DNA of 64,000 nucleotides from Salvator merianae (lineage: Eukaryota > Chordata > Lepidosauria > Squamata > Teiidae), in contig QVOM02000126.1 of assembly GCA_003586115.2 (NCBI GenBank), positions 51,595,944 to 51,659,943 on the forward strand, given 5' to 3'. The notes beneath the pieces are model-generated. The model saw nothing but the letters and a program-made list of their open reading frames with translations. It ran no database searches and was not told the origin of the DNA. Position 1 is the stretch's first letter; each line of letters starts with the position of its first letter. Shown piece by piece: positions 14,263-27,194 of this stretch. A program made the position numbers and the translations under genes.

Positions 14263-15573
14263 AAGCCTTAGATTTCAGACTGACTCTGCCCATTCAGGAG
14301 GATCAAACTGCTTTCTCTTTTCTTTACTCACTGACCATTATAGGAATTTCCTTAAAAGCATGCAGCCCAAATTTTGCCCTATCTTCTTTTCTGGGTAGAT
14401 AGATCAGTTCCTAGAGAACTCAGCTTGCATTCTCACATGAAACAATGTTTGTAACTATTTTGTGCAAACCAATCTTGCAAATCCTCAGCCTCTATACAGC
14501 AACAGTTTTTATTTTCTTTAATGATTGAGGGAAAACATAGACAGGTCTGCAGAAATGATAATAACAACAGCAATAGCAACAACAATAATACAAAGTTGTG
14601 TCCCTCACTGCTTACTTAGAAAATTCTAGATTTACTTTCTTCAGCGTGCTTTGCAAAAAAAAAAAACTTTGTGTATTTACAGCATAATTTTAATGTTTTT
14701 TCTCTTTTCATCCTGTTTCTAAAACAAAAGTATTCAAGGATAAAAAGGCCGTAGAAATAAATTAAGAAGAATTTTTAAGCACATACCAAACTTTTCCCAA
14801 ATGGAACTTCCTCTACACAAAGCTCCAAAGATGAGATATACCAAGCCTTCAGCCTCCAAATCGAATTATAAAGTGCCCATTACAGTTGCAAATTGAAGAT
14901 TGCTTGGTGCGCCTACAGTTAAAAAAAATGTAGCAACCAAAACAAACAGAAAAAGGGCCACCCAATCATAAATGAGATCACAGATTTCTAGCGAAGAAGT
15001 CATATGACACCTACCTACTTTTTAAAAAATCTCTGCTGTGATTGAGTAGTTTGTGTAGCAGAAAAGCACCCTTTTTCCTGAACGTTTGGAAGCTAGAAGC
15101 AAGATATTGCTTGAAGGTTAGAAAAAGAGTTCATACGAACAGAGGGTGGGCATCCCTATAGCTGGCAGGAATGTTGACCACTGCATCCTAATAGACCAGT
15201 TGATCATAATTTTTGAACTATATATACAAAACACAATTATATTTTCACTCAACTGGGCTACAAAGTTACCCCACCCATAGCGATGAGGGTTAAAAACTAA
15301 CAGTCCTAGGAATGGCTCTTTCAAATCTCCAAGCAAGAATGTAAGCACTCTCTCTCTCTTGGATTCACAGTGACCAATCCAGACCTCTTCATGGGTCAGT
15401 CTGCTTCTCAGGGCATCAATAATTTTCATTGTTTCATTGAAAACTCCTATTTGTGTTATTTATTTCTTTATTCTCAATATTGTCCCCAGAGCCGTGACCA
15501 GTAAGGCCAGGGAGGCATTTGAGTTTATTCAACATATGCTATCCGAGGGTGGGGAGAGAATAGGGAGACACAT

Positions 15574-15687
15574 GCTGCATCCAGACATCGCTTATTTATT
15601 CTGCTATATTTGGATATTCGGGGAAAAAGCATGAATATTTTGGAATATCCAAATATAGTGGAATAATAAGCGATGTCTGGATGCAGC
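15574..15687. mobile_element. Near-perfect palindromic MITE (GCTGCATCCAGAC termini)
   Basis: The left arm (15574-15619) reads GCTGCATCCAGACATCGCTT and ends CTATATTTGGATATTC. The right arm (15640-15687) is its reverse complement with only a few differences. The loop is about 20 bp. The whole unit can fold as one hairpin of about 46 bp. Sister copies are at 50500-50630 (complete) and 14204-14262 (one arm). Confidence 0.8.
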
Positions 15688-15784
15688 CACAGGCTTGCCC
15701 TCCAGATTCTAAACAAGGAGAGGGAACAGATATAGGCTGCCTCAATGGTGTGACATACCTGGAGGTGTTTAAGCAGCAGCCCCC

Positions 15785-15995
15785 GTGCTTGTACAGTGGC
15801 CATTTTCAACAAAATGGATCATGGGGGCAAGTGTCCAGGCAGGTAAGCCATATCAGGTTGGGTGTTCGTTTCCTGGAATAGCGATATGCCAGCATTTCAA
15901 CCCTATATCCTGGGGTTATGTTGTTGCCATGGATACATGTGGCAATCCCAGTATACTGCCAGGAGAATCCCACATTTTAGGTCCTGTCTGGACAC
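15785..15995. repeat. Interspersed repeat sharing blocks with 33035-33215
   Basis: This copy and the one at 33035-33215 share GTGGCCATTYYC, TATCCTGGGGTTATGYTG, a CCAGGA-AATCCCA block and a final CCTRTYTGGA motif. No open frame. Probably a non-autonomous DNA transposon, since the right end GTCTGGACACAGCC resembles the complement of the element end seen at 15574. Confidence 0.45.
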
Positions 15996-16199
15996 AGCCA
16001 TAATATCTAATGAAGGTAATTCATCTCCACGTGTTGATAACAGTAATAACCACAAATAGCACTAGAACATTTGAGGGAAAGAGGGTATCTAACTCAACTA
16101 GTAGAAGAAGGTGTTCAAGGAATGGCTCTACCCATCACTGTCTTATTAATAATCCTTACATTTAACTCTGATGTGACATTACTAACTGCGTATTTTGCA

Positions 16200-16440
16200 A
16201 GTGCTGCCTACCAACTGCCAGCAAAGGAAGGATGCTCCCATTACAGGCTGAGTGAGTTCTAGTTGATCAACCCCCCCCCTTTTTTTTTGCCTCAGAGGAG
16301 CCTGGCGGGAGCTGTTGCCTGGCAACTGCCAACTGTCAGCAAGGGAAGACATGCCCCCATGATGCACCGAGTAAGACCCAGCTGCTTAGTTCTCTGCACT
16401 CCCCCTCCCCCTTTGCATCAGAGGATTTTGGTGGGAACTC
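16200..16440. repeat. Two-copy tandem duplication of ~120 bp with C/T tracts
   Basis: Copy one (about 16200-16305) contains CTACCAACTGCCAGCAAAGG, GGATGCTCCCAT, a long C run followed by a T run and GCCTCAGAGGAG. Copy two (about 16312-16435) contains GGCAACTGCCAACTGTCAGC, ACATGCCCCCATGATGC, a C-rich tract and GCATCAGAGGA. The copies are diverged by several substitutions and small indels. Confidence 0.6.
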
Positions 16441-17639
16441 CTATCTTCCATGGCACTGGAAAAGAATGATTTTCTATTCTTATCCGAAGTATGACTATTT
16501 TTAATTTGAACATCTTCAAAGCAATTTGAGAGCCTCTCAGATCTGTGAAGTGGAATGCTGAGTATGTTTTACTAAATGCATATACAATACACATCTAATG
16601 ACACATTTTGAAGCTCTATAAACTGTGAGTACAATACATCTTGCTTAAGTCAGCTCTAGCCTGAATCTGACTGAAAAGCATTGCAGGCCCCATGAATGTG
16701 CTAGCCAGACCCTAATCCTGAGTGCAAATATCTTTGTGTCCCTAATGACCAGCTCACATGTTATCTCTAGACAGTTGTTCTTGCTAAACACTATTTTTTC
16801 TTCCTGCAGTTACACTAGTAAAAAAGCAGTTTTCATTAAGCAAATTGCCCAAAGCCTCATGAAAAATTTAGCAACATCAAGATGAGAAAACATCAAATGT
16901 TCTCGGTATCGCACACTACATATCTAGCATGAATCCCTTGCCGAAGGAGGGAAGTGACCTAGCTATTATGTGATCTGCTGCTCTGATGCAGCTATGTATT
17001 TATATCAGATCATAACTCTTTATTATTGAAACAATTAGTTTTGAACAGCAGGGGCCCAGGAAAGCACAAATTAATTTGGTACTATACATTCATGAATTGT
17101 GAAGAACACAGGCAAGTCTATTTGAGGATACAGCCTGGGCCCATAACTGCTGAATTGATTTTTTAAAAGCCCCACTGGCACTAAAGCTGCCATTAAATGG
17201 AGCTGTATTTTCTACAAAATGAATGTTGGGACCCTCTAAAAACCTTTCCTTGTTGGATATCAAAGCGATGATTAAAGATTCTGAAAACGTTAATAATTAC
17301 TTCCCAAGTGACCACTGTTCATAAAGATGTCTTGTAGCAAAGTATTCATTGCAGACTGTTCAACTCTCTAAATTCATAACAAAGGTTACATTTAATATCC
17401 ACGTCTTCTAAAATTACACTCAAAGTGGTTAATTAAAAACATCTCCAACACAGGGAAAAAAGTTACAGGAAGTCGACATTAAAAAAAAAGAAAGTAAAGA
17501 AACCTGATACCAAAGCACTGAAAAAATAAAAGAAGAAAGGTTTTGAAACACGGAAATTCTGGAAATATTATTCTCTTTGGGGGCAGAATTCCACTAAAAG
17601 CACTTATTTTGGCTGAGGAAACTGCTTCCCCTCCTCATT

Positions 17640-17760
17640 TTCAGGCACCATTATTGTTTTCACTGGGTTCATTTTAACTTGTTTTTACTCTTGTAACCTG
17701 CTCTGAGCCCTTTGGGTATAGGGTGGAGTAAAAAGACAGATAAATAAATCAAATTAAATT
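17640..17760 (+). mobile_element. L2/CR1-type LINE 3' tail fragment
   Basis: The string CTGCTCTGAGCCCTTTGGGT followed by ATAGGGTGGAGTAAA and a (GATAAATAAAT)-like tail is the characteristic 3' end of L2-type LINEs and their SINE partners in sauropsids. Only the 3' end remains, as expected from 5'-truncated retrotransposition. Confidence 0.65.
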
Positions 17761-18367
17761 GAGGCTACATCTACACATGGGAAATGGAATGACTGAGACA
17801 AACGGAGGATGTTTCTTCCACATGCCCTCAGTACGTCCTGGGGATCTGAGAAACTGCTCTTTCAGCAGAACAGGATAAAGAGCTCTGCAGGAGCTTTTAT
17901 GGCATTGAGTACAATGAAGACAGTGTACACTCAGATATGTCCACCTTTGTGAGGGCATAATTGTAGATGTGGTGGAGGAGCAGAAGGAAACCATCAAACA
18001 CATGAATATTATAGTCAGCTTGAGTATATGGTTTCAAAAAGCAGCTCAGTAAGTCAAGGCTTTGGCTGGACAAATCTGGTTCCTGGAGGAAAATTTCAAA
18101 GTACAAATTTGGGAAAGGGAGGATGAGGTGCGATTTGCAGACGGCCAACTAACTACTCATTATCCAGAGGCAAAGAAACAGATCCAACAGGAAGTAAGGA
18201 GGGAAGGAAGATGGGGGGAAAGCTAAGAAATAACATGAGTATCTGATTTCAAACAACCAATGCAATAAATAATTTGGTTTGAACACCTGGTTTTTGCGGC
18301 GAGCCAAAAACAAACATTTGGAAAAGGGAAGATGCTATAACTTGAGTAATCCTCAAGGAGCAGGACT

Positions 18368-18778
18368 TGGGGTGTCTCCAGACACAGGCTAAAACCCACG
18401 ATTTTCATGGGATTATATTGGGAATGCCAGTTGTAATTCCGGTATTACTAATATAGTCCCGGCTTAGTTGAGTGACAACCCTTAATACTGCCATTACAAG
18501 AAATCCAGCAATGATCCAGATTTCACATATTCTTACCTTTGTGTCTGCTGGCCTGTTTCATTATAATCTCATTTGGTGCTTTCTAGGAAACAGCCAAGAG
18601 CAATAAAAAAAACCCAAAAGGAAGTAGGCAGGCACTTGGCTAGCTTCTGGAAAGCATCAAGTGCTATTATAATGAAACAGGCCAGCAGACATGGAGGTAA
18701 GAGTGGTGAGGGGCAACAAGAGACAATCATGAGATCTTTTTTAGATCCCACCTTGTGCCTCATTGTCTGGATGCAACC
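18368..18778. mobile_element. Inverted-repeat DNA transposon with perfect 26-bp internal stem
   Basis: The outer ends are GGTGTCTCCAGACACAGGCT and its diverged counterpart near CTCATTGTCTGGATGCAACC. Inside, 18542-18567 (TGTCTGCTGGCCTGTTTCAT and on) is the exact reverse complement of 18666-18691. The gap is about 98 bp. Same architecture as 8757-9178 but a different stem sequence. Confidence 0.6.
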
Positions 18779-19468
18779 TTGCAGGCAGTCAACCAATCAC
18801 TGTGGTGACCCCAAGAACTGAAACCAGAAGAGGGGGAAAGGGAACCAATCAAAGAAGTAGAAAGAGGGCGGAATGTATATGAGTCAGAATGGGCGTGCTC
18901 CATTCAGAGGATGTGTAACAGTGCAGTTCAAAGGTTCTTATAGGAAGGGGCAGCTGGACAAAAAGAAGTGCATTTATTTGATCTCTCTGTGGCTACTGCC
19001 GAAGTCCAATAAAAAGAAGAGCTACTTCATACTCTTGTACAAAAGTGGCTGCTGCAGGATAAGGAAAGTTCTACCCGCTCCAAGTATGTTCCATCCACAC
19101 AGGACAGAGTGATGACTGGACTAAGGAACCCAAAATGGCGTCCTAGTCTGATTTACCAGTGAGCCTAGGGAGTGATAAATTAAACCACGGAGGTCTGCGG
19201 ATGACACACCTCCATGGTCCAATATACCACAGGGAGCCATTTTGGCAGAACAACAAGGCGTACCACTGAAATGGGCCCCTCGGGATCGCCGAAAGCCAGA
19301 AACTTTCAGAGCATTCAGAAATGCTGGTGTGGGAGTGGGCACAACTGGTCATCCCAATATGAGCGGCCTTGTTCCACACCAGGAACAATTTGTCCCAGCC
19401 TCTGGCCCACCCTGTACTGGGATAAACCAGGTAAATGTGGAAACACAGTTAATCCTCCCTCACAGCAT

Positions 19469-19545
19469 TGCAGGACTACAACTCGCATCACTCCTGGCTA
19501 CCAACCACACTAACTGGAGCTAATGGGAGTTGGAATCCAACACAT
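19469..19545. mobile_element. Short DNA-transposon fragment (GACTACAACTC ... GGGAGTTGGAATCC)
   Basis: AGGACTACAACTCGCATCAC is followed 35 bp later by TAATGGGAGTTGGAATCC, an imperfect inverted pair. This pair is typical of old hAT-type repeats in amniotes. A related fragment, TGGACTACAACTTCCAGCAT, lies near 21760. Confidence 0.45.
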
Positions 19546-19557
19546 AAAAGCCACCTA

Positions 19558-19780
19558 GGCTGTGTTCACACCTAAGTTTTAATCCAGCTTCAGTCCACCT
19601 TCAGAGTGAGAGAACACATCAACAAAGCAACTAGCTATTTTCTTTCCATATTATCTAACCAAAATGTAGATCTTCTCAGTTAGATAATGCCGAAATAAAA
19701 CAGCTAGTCATTTTGCTGAGGTGATCTCACACTCTGAAAGTGGGCTGAAGCTGAATGAAAATGTAAGTGTGAACACAGCC
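19558..19780. mobile_element. Hairpin MITE, family C copy 1 (TTTTAATCCAGCTTCAGTCC)
   Basis: The ends GGCTGTGTTCACACC and GTGTGAACACAGCC form inverted repeats flanked by CTA on both sides (19555-19557 and 19781-19783). The arms continue with TTTTAATCCAGCTTCAGTCC and its complement, then the CAGAGTGAGAGAACACATCA and GATAATGCCGAAA blocks near the centre. 223 bp, no coding capacity. Other copies: 38736-38948, 49038-49232 and 49298-49508. Confidence 0.8.
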
Positions 19781-21729
19781 CTAAGGCTCTCCACTAATAA
19801 TTGAAGCTAAAATATGAAGCAGAGCTCCATGAACAATTTTAATGTGAGGAATGCTACTTCCTGAAATCAGTATGTTCCAAGACATTTTGGCCATTACAGA
19901 TTATTAACAGCCCCTCAGATTGTGCCTGAAGGGTGGATAGCCAGGGCAATTCTGAACTCCAGGTCTTATTTGTTCCCTGCAACTCTCCTTCACGAGGACA
20001 TGGGTCACTGCGCTTTGCATTAGCTGAAATTTCCAATGCTCTTCAAGGACAGACTCATTTAGAGATGATTGCATACATTCATCATACAGAGCAGATAGAT
20101 GCCATCTAGTCATGTGCAACACAAACAGGAAGAATTCAATTTTCTGTTCTGTTTCCCTGTTTCTGGAAAGTGAGCTTCAGCGGAAAATCCAATTACCGAT
20201 TCAAGTTCAACTCATTCGGTATTATCTTTGTTGTTGTTTTAAAAATACCGTGTGTGTGACTTTCAATTTGTACAACACGTAGTTCTCATGGCTGTAGTCA
20301 TAAAGTGGCCTAGGCTCTCCTACTTATGCTTTATTCACAGTCACAATGCACTGTAAGTTTTTAAAACCTTCTTCACTCCAATATGACACTGGTTACATCA
20401 CAAGAGTTAGAGAGGGCTTAGTATAAAGGGGTTTTCATAACAAGTCTTCATGGAACTGAATGTATATGAGAATATTTGGCTACATTCAGAAGTCTTCCTT
20501 CTCAAGACATCTTGTGGGGGGGAGTTGCTGCTGAAGCACGCCCACAATTGGGAACAGCTTTTTACACACTGCCATCAGAATGGGTTTGAGGGTGATGGTG
20601 TCTGGGCCAATATCGGTCCATGCCTGCACAAGAAGTCCCTACATGACCAGTGTTGAGCTACATCAAAAGAACAGGACACCATGAGAGTGGGAAAATCATA
20701 CTTTCCCCTCAGTGCACCCTGCTCATCCCTTGGTGGGTCTTCAGTTATTCAAGGAGGGGGATGTATAAATACCCTGCCGTGGGTACTACTGCCCCTAGAC
20801 CAAGTAAATGGCATCTGTGGAACTGTGGACATCTGAACACGGTGTTAAATGCTTGTTCATTGTTTGGCATGATCATGAAACGCATTTACTACAAAGCACT
20901 TAGATGATTTTTCTATGGTTGTCAGAGCCTTCCATCTTTCACAGTACATTTACTAGCCTTGTAGGTACAAAATGCTGTTGCACACACAAAAAAGCCAATA
21001 AATATCTGATTAATAAACAAAGCCTATTGATTAACATTATGAATTCTACAGGGTTATAGCAAAGCTCACCTGTTTTTTTCCTTAGTGTGCTTTCATTCAT
21101 CACCAAGCACATATTTTGTCTGACACTTCCAATACTGAACTCCACAGACAAATGATTCTGCTCCACTCTTCAATGAACTACACTACTTGGGAACATTAAA
21201 ATACATACTTGTTCTGAACGTTATGGCTTCAGTGATTGACATGAACTTCTTTCAGATAACGGCTGTTTTCAGTCAAATACCATAAGGTAGTTTAGATTTA
21301 ATGCTGTGAACTGGCTAGGAAATTATCTGCTTATTTGGAATGTAGAAATTACATTCTTGTCTTGGCAAGATAGTTAACTTCCAATAACTTCTAATTTCCA
21401 TCCCTCAGTGTCTTTTCAAAATGACAGACTTGTTCACGTTGTAACCCATAATCTAGACAAAGTACCCAGAAGCTGAAAACTACTCGGTCCTGTAATCAAA
21501 AAGCCAGAACATCCAGGGCTGATTATCTACATTTTGCAAACAAATTAGAAAAAGTAGCAGACTGAGATAGGCCCAAATTGCTTGTTAAATTGCGACTGGC
21601 TCTATTTAAAGTTACTTACAATGCAGTGGTTTTTTTTTACTACGGCAAGAGGTGGGAGTTAGGAGAAAAGGAATTCACAACTAGAATCCTATCCGGTTCT
21701 TCTGCAATAACAGGTGTCTAGCTCAGGGC

Positions 21730-21850
21730 TCTCAGAGTGTGGTCCTCCAAATGTGCCTGGACTACAACTTCCAGCATTCTGTTCCAGCCCCACTGAGGCT
21801 GTCACAGAATGTTGGGACCAGAATACTGGGGGAATTGCAGCTCCTATGAA
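21730..21850. mobile_element. Old DNA-transposon fragment (TGGACTACAACTTCCAGC)
   Basis: CTCTCAGAGTGTGGTCCTCC and TGGACTACAACTTCCAGCAT are followed by GGAATTGCAGCTCC in inverse orientation. The resemblance is to widespread amniote hAT-type repeats. Fragmentary. Confidence 0.4.
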
Positions 21851-22801
21851 GTTGTTCAGACACATCTACCACCTATGAGCCAGAATTTCTTACCAGGAAT
21901 CATAACTGCTGGCTGTTACACCTGTAATAGGATTATCAAGGAGGTGTCAAGGAAGCAGATCAGCTCATCCTGCCCCAATCCTAGCCCTTCAAGGCCAACG
22001 AAAGAAGCTGCTGAACAACTCATACTAGCAAAAATGCTGGTGCCACTAATTTCAGCAGATTTCCGTTACCTTTTCTCTTTTGCCTGTTCTGCAGAGGATG
22101 TCCCCTGAGTAGCATGGGACAGCTTGAATCAGGCTTGGGATGGGTTGCACTTAGATATTACCTATACACCCTAACCCAACTCCTACGAGACTGAGGCTGC
22201 TTCTAGATGTGTGAAAAAAATTCACCACGTGATTGCCCGGTGGGTTCAGTCAACAGACAGGCTCCACCACATGTCACTAGAGTCCCAGCTTATGACACTA
22301 TTGTGCCAGTTTAAGGCAACTGTAGGATTTCTAATCAGTGTTTCTTTTTCTCCCTAGTGTCCCATTCTGGGCCATCATTTGAGTAGTCCATGCTAGCATA
22401 GCACTGATTCAACCAGCTGTTATCTGCGGCCATAACAAGTGGTATATGGCCTAAAATGGCATGAAACCCTGATCAGAATACAGACCAATCCGATGGCCAC
22501 CTGGGAACCCACAATGGGAAACTGCTGGCTTTTTATATCCTTGTTAGTATGGAGGAACCCTGAGAATTGCATCCCTACACTATGGGATGAGCCAGAATTT
22601 GGTTGCACAGAGCCTCATTGTAATTGGCTTATTGGGCAAGAAGAAGTGCTATTAAGGTACCAATTTTGAAAAAAATGCAACAGATGAGTGGCGAGAAATA
22701 TTTTAGGCAGCAATACTGACATGATGCATTTTAAGTAACAGATTTTCATGCACTGTCCCCCTCCTAATTCAGAAATTACATGAGTGTAGCTTTCCTGCAT
22801 T

Positions 22802-22950
22802 TCGTTGTTGTTGTTGTTGAGTACCACTGACTAACTGCATAGGTTTCTTAACAGAGATACAGAAGTAGTTTGCCATTGCCTACTTCTGGGGAGAGGCTGG
22901 GGACCAAACTCTCCAGGCAGTTTGCTCTACTACTGAGCTGCAGCCACTCC
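22802..22950 (-). repeat. tRNA-headed SINE with (CAA)n tail, minus strand
   Basis: Read on the minus strand it starts GGAGTGGCTGCAGCTCAGTA (A-box region), has GTTTGGTCCCCAGCCTC at the B-box position, then AGTAGGCAATGGCAAACTAC and GTTAAGAAACCTATGCAGTT, and ends in ACTCAACAACAACAACAAC. It is the same family as the plus-strand copies at 27195-27350 and 50848-51050. Confidence 0.7.
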
Positions 22951-23299
22951 AAACAGGCAATTATTAAAATCTCCACTGAAGAAAAACAAAAATGTAGACA
23001 TCTTCGGCTTTATATTAAAGCTCCCATATTCTATATGTACATTCATGGGCCTTCAACACAGCTTTGGAGTCCATAAAACACCTTTGTATTGCATGGAGCT
23101 GTGGACACTAAAGTAGGAGAGTCAATAGCTAGAGTACAGGTGACATAAATCCCACTGTGAGTCTGACCAAACACAGGTTAGAACACATTATCATGGCTAT
23201 TATGTGATGATGTCAATAGTAAAAAGGAGCAATTTCTCCACCACCGTTGTATCCTCAAGTAACTGGCAGAGTTTTTTTGAATGATTAATTGTCTTTTGA

Positions 23300-25125
23300 G
23301 ATCTAGCCCAAGAAGGCATGGGTGACTACCACCTATTATCTGCTGTGACAAATTTGCAAGGTACTTTGAGGGCAACTGCTTTGATCCTTAGGGGACTGGA
23401 TGTCATATTTGAAAATGGCACTTCTGTCTGGTTCAGTTATCTTGGATCAGTTTTAGATATTGCAATACCAGGATGTGGACAAGCTACTTGCTGGGGTTTG
23501 GCTGACTACATGCTCTCTGGATCCTTGCCCTTCTTGGCTGATAAAAGCTAGCCAGCAGGGTATGACTGGGTGGGTTCAGGGAGTGGGTAAGGAATGCTTC
23601 TTTGAGAGATGGGACAATCCTGTTGGTTCTTAAAGAAGCAGTGGTGCATCCCTTTCTCAAGAGGTCTTCCTTGGATCCAGATGAGTTACACAGCTACTCC
23701 TCAATGACTAATATATCTTTCTTGGGCAAGGTCCTAGAAAGGATCGTGGTTGCCCAACTGCAAGCATGGTTGGAGGAAGATGATGATCTAGATCCATTCC
23801 AATCTGGTTTCAAGCTCGGTTATAGCATTGAAACCACCTTAGTTGCTCTGATCGATGACGTTCTCTGGAAGAAAGACAGTGGGAGTACCACTCTGTTGGC
23901 TCTCCTGGATTCTTCAGCAGCTTTTGATCACATTGACCTCAGTATCCTTCTGCAAAGGCTATGGAGTTTGGGAGTTGGAGGCATCACATTGCAATGGTTC
24001 CACACCTGTTTCCAAAGCTAACACCAGAGATTAGTTCTAAGAGATTCCTGCTCAGTGTCTCACTTGTGGGGTTCCTCAGGGATCAGTCTTATCTCCCATG
24101 CTCTTTAACCTGAAGCCACTGGGAGAGGTCATCAGGAATTATGAGGTAAGGTGCCATTGATATGCAGATGACACCCAGCTCTATCTCTCCTGATATCTGA
24201 GTCAGGAGAGGCAGTCAAAGTGCTTGACTGGTGCTTGAGAGCATTAGTGGATTAGATGGGCCAATAAACTGAAGCTGAATCCAGACAAGACAGAAGTAGT
24301 CTCATGTCCTTGAAGAAGGGAGGCATCTTGGCCTTGGTGGTGTTTCGTTGCCCTGGAAGGGACAGATGCATAATCTGTGGGTACTCTTGGACTCTGCACT
24401 GACACTTGAATCTCAGGTGGCAGTAGTGGCCAGGAGCACCTATTCCCAGCTATGACTGGTTTGCCATCTATAGCCCATTCTAGACAGAGATAGTCTGGCC
24501 ATAGTAACCCATGCTCTGGTAACTTCCAGATTAGACCACTGTAATGTGCTCTATGTGGGGCTGTCCCTGAAAATGGCTAGGAAGCTGCAGCTGGTGCACA
24601 ATACAGCAGCTGCTTGACTGCTGACACTGCTGGCCAGAAGCACATCATGCTGGTCCTAACAGAACTGCATTGTCTGCCTATTTGCTATGAGCCCAGTTCA
24701 AGATATTAACATTTACTTATAAGGCCCTAAATGGCTTGGGCCCCAAATATCTAAAGGAATGTCATCTCCTAAATAGACCAGTCTGTGCCCTAAAATCTGA
24801 TGATGAAGCCCTCCTGGCTGTGCCACCCCCTTCAGCAGTTAAGATGGTGGAGATGTGTGGTAGGGCCTTCTCGGTAATAGCCCCCAGCGTGTGGAACAGC
24901 CTCCCCTCTGAGATGCGTCAGGCACCCTCATTGTATGTATTTAGACATCTGGTGAAGACACACCTCTTTACCCTGGCCTTGGCTGAGGGAAGAGCATCCC
25001 CTCACCATGGAAGTAGTGTTACTATTTTAGTTAATCTGTTTTTTTCCATATTTATAATATGGATTTTATTGCCACCTGCCCTGAGAGCTTTGGATATAGG
25101 GTGGGACAGAAATATATATTTTTAA
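23300..25125 (+). mobile_element. L2-type LINE copy, reverse transcriptase domain, degenerate
   Basis: The open segment 23602-24021 reads FLGKVLERIVVAQLQAW, LDPFQSGFKLGYSIETTLVA and LLALLDSSAAFDHIDLSILL, classic fingers/palm motifs of L2/CR1-clade reverse transcriptases. After a frameshift, GVPQGSVLSPMLFNL and the catalytic YADD (24161-24172, YADDTQLYLS) follow. Then come a SRLDHCNVLYVGLSL block near 24530 and a C-terminal segment 24736-25125 with RAFSVIAPSVWNSLPSEMR. The 3' end has GCCCTGAGAGCTTTGGATAT. Several stops and frameshifts make it a dead copy. It lies inside the LHFPL6 intron on the opposite strand. Confidence 0.85.
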
Positions 25126-25599
25126 AAAATCATATTGAATTCTTATTATAAAAGTTACGCAGAAACAATCTAGCACAACCACAAATGTTTCAGTTCCACA
25201 GAATGGAACACTCATACATTTGTTTCCTGAGGATATAGTTGCCCAAAAAGCGAAGTTCTCTGGGTGGTTTACAAAACATCACTTAAAATACAGATCAAAG
25301 AATTCATCTTTTGCCAAAAAAAATATATTAGCAGGGCTTTGCAGTGATGCAAGAATGCTAACCTGGAAGTAGGAAAGGGACAGGATACATTACTAAATAC
25401 AGTAAAAACCAAAACATACCAATTTGTTTAGAATGGTATGTGATTTCAAAGCTAGACAACACCAGCTTCATGAAAGATGGTCTTACCATATCTCATCAGC
25501 ATGAGTGCCGTAGTTGTTCTGGTACTTTCTACAGAAGTGAAAGTTTGGAAATACGGTACGAAGCATGCAAATTGCTAAACACGCTTGGGATTGGGGACA

Positions 25600-26330
25600 A
25601 AAGAAGATGCCTTAGGTAGCCTCTGCATGTTGTCTGAGAGGGAGGAGTGCAGGGCCACACTCCTTCTGCTACTTGGCTGCCTTCACAAGCATCAAAGCCA
25701 AAGAATGAAAGTTCCCTGGCTTCGAAGTTTCTCACAGAAGGAACAGGTAAATAGCTTGTGGGTGCTGCTTGACTCATCATTGTCACTGGAGAACCAAGTG
25801 ACCTTTGCGGTTAGGAGTGCCTATCACCAGTTTTGATTGGTGTACCAACTATACCCATACCTGGACAGAGATAACCTAGCCACTGACGTCTATGTACTGG
25901 TAACCTCATGTTTAGATTATTGTAATGTACTCTATGTGGGGCTGCCCTTGTACCTGGTCCAGAAGCTGCAACTAGTACAACATGTGGCAGCTGTGCCCAT
26001 ATTGCAGCATATTGCACATATCGCACCTTTGTTTAAACACCTGCATTGGTTGTCAGCTACTGGACCAGATTCAAGGTTCTAGCCTTGGCATACAAGGCCC
26101 TTAGCAACTTGGGAGCAGCTTACTTAGCAGACTACCTCTCTCCACACAGACCTGTGAAACTGGGGTAGTTAAGCCACACGCAGGAAATGGTCTTGGAAGT
26201 CATTCATCTTCTGTACGTCAGCTAATGGCCTCAGACAGACATCAACCTAAGTAAGTTGCCTACACTGCTGCCATCTGTTTTTATAATGATTTTATTGTGA
26301 CCTGTCCTGAGATCTTTGGGTATAGTATAC
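25600..26330 (+). mobile_element. Second L2-type LINE copy, C-terminal part
   Basis: The frames contain LWVLLDSSLSLENQVTFAVR, then YLDRDNLATDVYVLVTSCLD and YCNVLYVGLPLYLVQKLQLV, the region downstream of the YADD motif in L2 reverse transcriptases. It ends with CCTGTCCTGAGATCTTTGGG near 26300, the L2-type 3' end. Frames are broken. It follows the first copy in the same orientation after about 475 bp, and the shared segments are clearly diverged, so these are separate insertions. Confidence 0.75.
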
Positions 26331-27194
26331 GTGTGTGTGGTGTGTAAGTATGTATATAAATCCACATGGTTGCAGCATATGCACTCTAGGGCAGGAAGTA
26401 TTTTGCAGAGTGGTTTATGGTTTATCCTGCTCTGCAAAAAGGGTGCTTTCAAGGGCAAATTCTGCCATCAGAGGTGAGTTACGAGTCCCAGCACCACACT
26501 GGCCTGGGGTTAATATGCCTCCCAGGCTCCTGATGTCTCTATAAATCATGCCCTATATGGAGTGAGATACCTAGTACATGAAAACTGCTGGCAATAGCAG
26601 TAACAGTCCAGCATTCCAGCCACACTCCTTTACAGAAGTTGATGAATGAATCTGACACCTTCTGCGTGAAACATTAACATCTACCTATGACTTTCCCCAA
26701 CCTGTAAATGGGATACATGTATGTTTCTCTCCCAAAATGGGACTCAAACTGAGTCCCAAATCTGTCATTGTAAGCTATCGCAGTAAAGAAATTGCAGCAC
26801 ACAGCTGGAGTCCAAGGAATATTGATTTTTAGAAAATGCTGAAAGGAAGCTTGTAAATTTTTGTTCGTCCATGCTTTCTAGGACAACAAGAATATAGCTG
26901 CATTTTCAGCATCTGCTTAAAGCAGATTTGTGTACCCAGGCGGTTACTATGTGCTCATGAGATCACTTGGTTCATCACAGATTGCTATTTTTAATGCTGA
27001 TTTTAATCTGCAATTATTGTATTGTTTTAGTATTTTATGGTGATTATTTTATTTTACTGCTTTCTGAATTGCTCTGGGATTTTTGTTTGTTTTTAATCCT
27101 GCAACAGTCGCTGAAGTGATTTAAATGTGTTATCTACTGGAAGTAACCAAGATATATCAATTACAGACAAAAAATTAAAGATCATTTTTTACAT

